Shown: one piece after another, positions 6,425 to 10,019 of the stretch
How positions within the stretch are numbered: position 1 is the first letter of the stretch
How the letters are laid out: each line of letters opens with the position of its first letter
Source: CAZVJA01 sp964626885
GTDB lineage: Bacteria > Planctomycetota > Planctomycetia > Planctomycetales > Planctomycetaceae
Direction of reading: 5' to 3'
NCBI GenBank assembly: GCA_964626885.1
Contig: CAZVJA010000201.1
Span: 1-10,019, forward strand
Length of the DNA stretch: 10,019 nucleotides
Translations under genes and position numbers: made by a program
The notes under the pieces: generated by a model
Database searches by the model: none
The model's input: only the letters and a program-made list of their open reading frames with translations
Told to the model about the DNA's origin: nothing

Positions 6425-6456
6425 TCCGGACGCCGGCTTGAAAACGCCAGCCCGGA
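6425..6456 (+). other. Inverted repeat just downstream of rpoB
   Basis: TCCGG (6425-6429) pairs with CCGGA (6452-6456), and within the loop GGC (6435-6437) pairs with GCC (6446-6448) around TTGAAAAC. The arms also contain a near-direct repeat, ACGCCGGC (6430-6437) and ACGCCAGC (6444-6451), spaced 14 nt apart. It begins 13 nt after the rpoB stop, in a place where a stability or processing hairpin between rpoB and rpoC would make sense. No T-run follows and the fold is imperfect. Confidence 0.4.
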
Positions 6457-6477
6457 TGACCGCCAACATAACGCATT

Positions 6478-6524
6478 GCTGATTACTGAAAGCTGACTGC
6501 TTTACGTAAAGCTGACCGCTAACA
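6478..6524 (+). repeat. Degenerate heptamer-like tandem repeat before rpoC
   Basis: The stretch can be read as successive, mostly 7-nt units: GCTGATT, ACTGAAA, GCTGACT, GCTTTAC, GTAAA, GCTGACC, GCTAACA. Two longer copies, AAAGCTGACTGCT (6489-6501) and AAAGCTGACCGCT (6508-6520), differ at one base and lie 19 nt apart. It resembles short GCTGA-type heptanucleotide repeats found between genes in several bacterial groups. It fills the spacer immediately before the rpoC Shine-Dalgarno, so it must be transcribed with the operon. Only a few imperfect units are present. Confidence 0.5.
6499..6512. repeat. 14-bp perfect palindrome GCTTTACGTAAAGC
   Basis: GCTTTACGTAAAGC equals its own reverse complement over all 14 bases and lies 27 nt before the rpoC start. 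It is embedded in the repeat block at 6478-6524. As DNA it could be a dimeric-protein site; as RNA it has no free loop, so only the outer pairs could form a hairpin. It may also be an incidental product of the overlapping AAAGC repeats. Confidence 0.5.
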
Positions 6525-6530
6525 AAGGAG
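6524..6530 (+). promoter_or_regulatory. Ribosome binding site that fixes the rpoC GTG start
   Basis: AAAGGAG is the best Shine-Dalgarno match in the window and lies 8 nt before a GTG at 6539. An in-frame TGA at 6494-6496 blocks any distant upstream start, and no in-frame ATG lies between the two. It therefore decides in favour of GTG initiation for rpoC. Confidence 0.85.
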
Positions 6531-6538
6531 CGTTTCCC

Positions 6539-10019
<3,481 letters not shown>

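Overview
The window is a core transcription/translation gene cluster on the + strand, in the classical bacterial order: the end of rplK (L11), then rplA (L1), rplJ (L10), rplL (L7/L12), rpoB (RNA polymerase beta) and the first ~82% of rpoC (beta'), which runs off the right edge. No mobile element, CRISPR array, tRNA or rRNA, phage gene or accessory gene is visible. The window does not look like an unknown defence or biosynthetic system.

Organism. Both large polymerase subunits carry lineage-specific insertions of the kind seen in many Gram-negative groups: an SI2-like charged helical insert in beta and an SI3-like insert inside the beta' trigger loop. The rifampicin-region wording of RpoB (GRS start, DQT) resembles the Chlamydia/Planctomycete branch as I remember it. 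Together with moderately high GC, the L10 N-terminus and unusually long spacers between core ribosomal genes, this suggests a planctomycete (PVC superphylum). That is an inference from recalled sequences, not from a search.

Layout. 1-215 end of rplK; 216-297 spacer with a strong GC-rich hairpin; 298-1002 rplA; 1003-1100 spacer, the expected place for an L10 leader; 1101-1625 rplJ; 1626-1828 spacer with a perfect 11-bp inverted repeat; 1829-2236 rplL; 2237-2661 a 425-nt spacer with several small hairpins and no credible gene; 2662-6411 rpoB; 6412-6538 spacer with an inverted repeat, a degenerate heptamer-like repeat and a 14-bp perfect palindrome; 6539 to the end rpoC, starting at GTG behind the best Shine-Dalgarno in the window.

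How the genes work together. L11, L10 and L12 build the ribosomal GTPase-associated centre and stalk, and L1 builds the opposite L1 stalk. RpoB and RpoC form the catalytic core of RNA polymerase. Co-transcription allows ribosome and polymerase synthesis to be adjusted together. The structured spacers are plausible places where expression of the ribosomal and polymerase halves, or of L12 versus L10, is uncoupled.

Points most worth a second look: the altered Thr-Met-Gly triad in L1 (here Thr-Phe-Ser); the perfect hairpin between rplJ and rplL; the structured 425-nt rplL-rpoB spacer; the heptamer/palindrome block before rpoC; and substitutions at rifampicin-pocket positions of RpoB.
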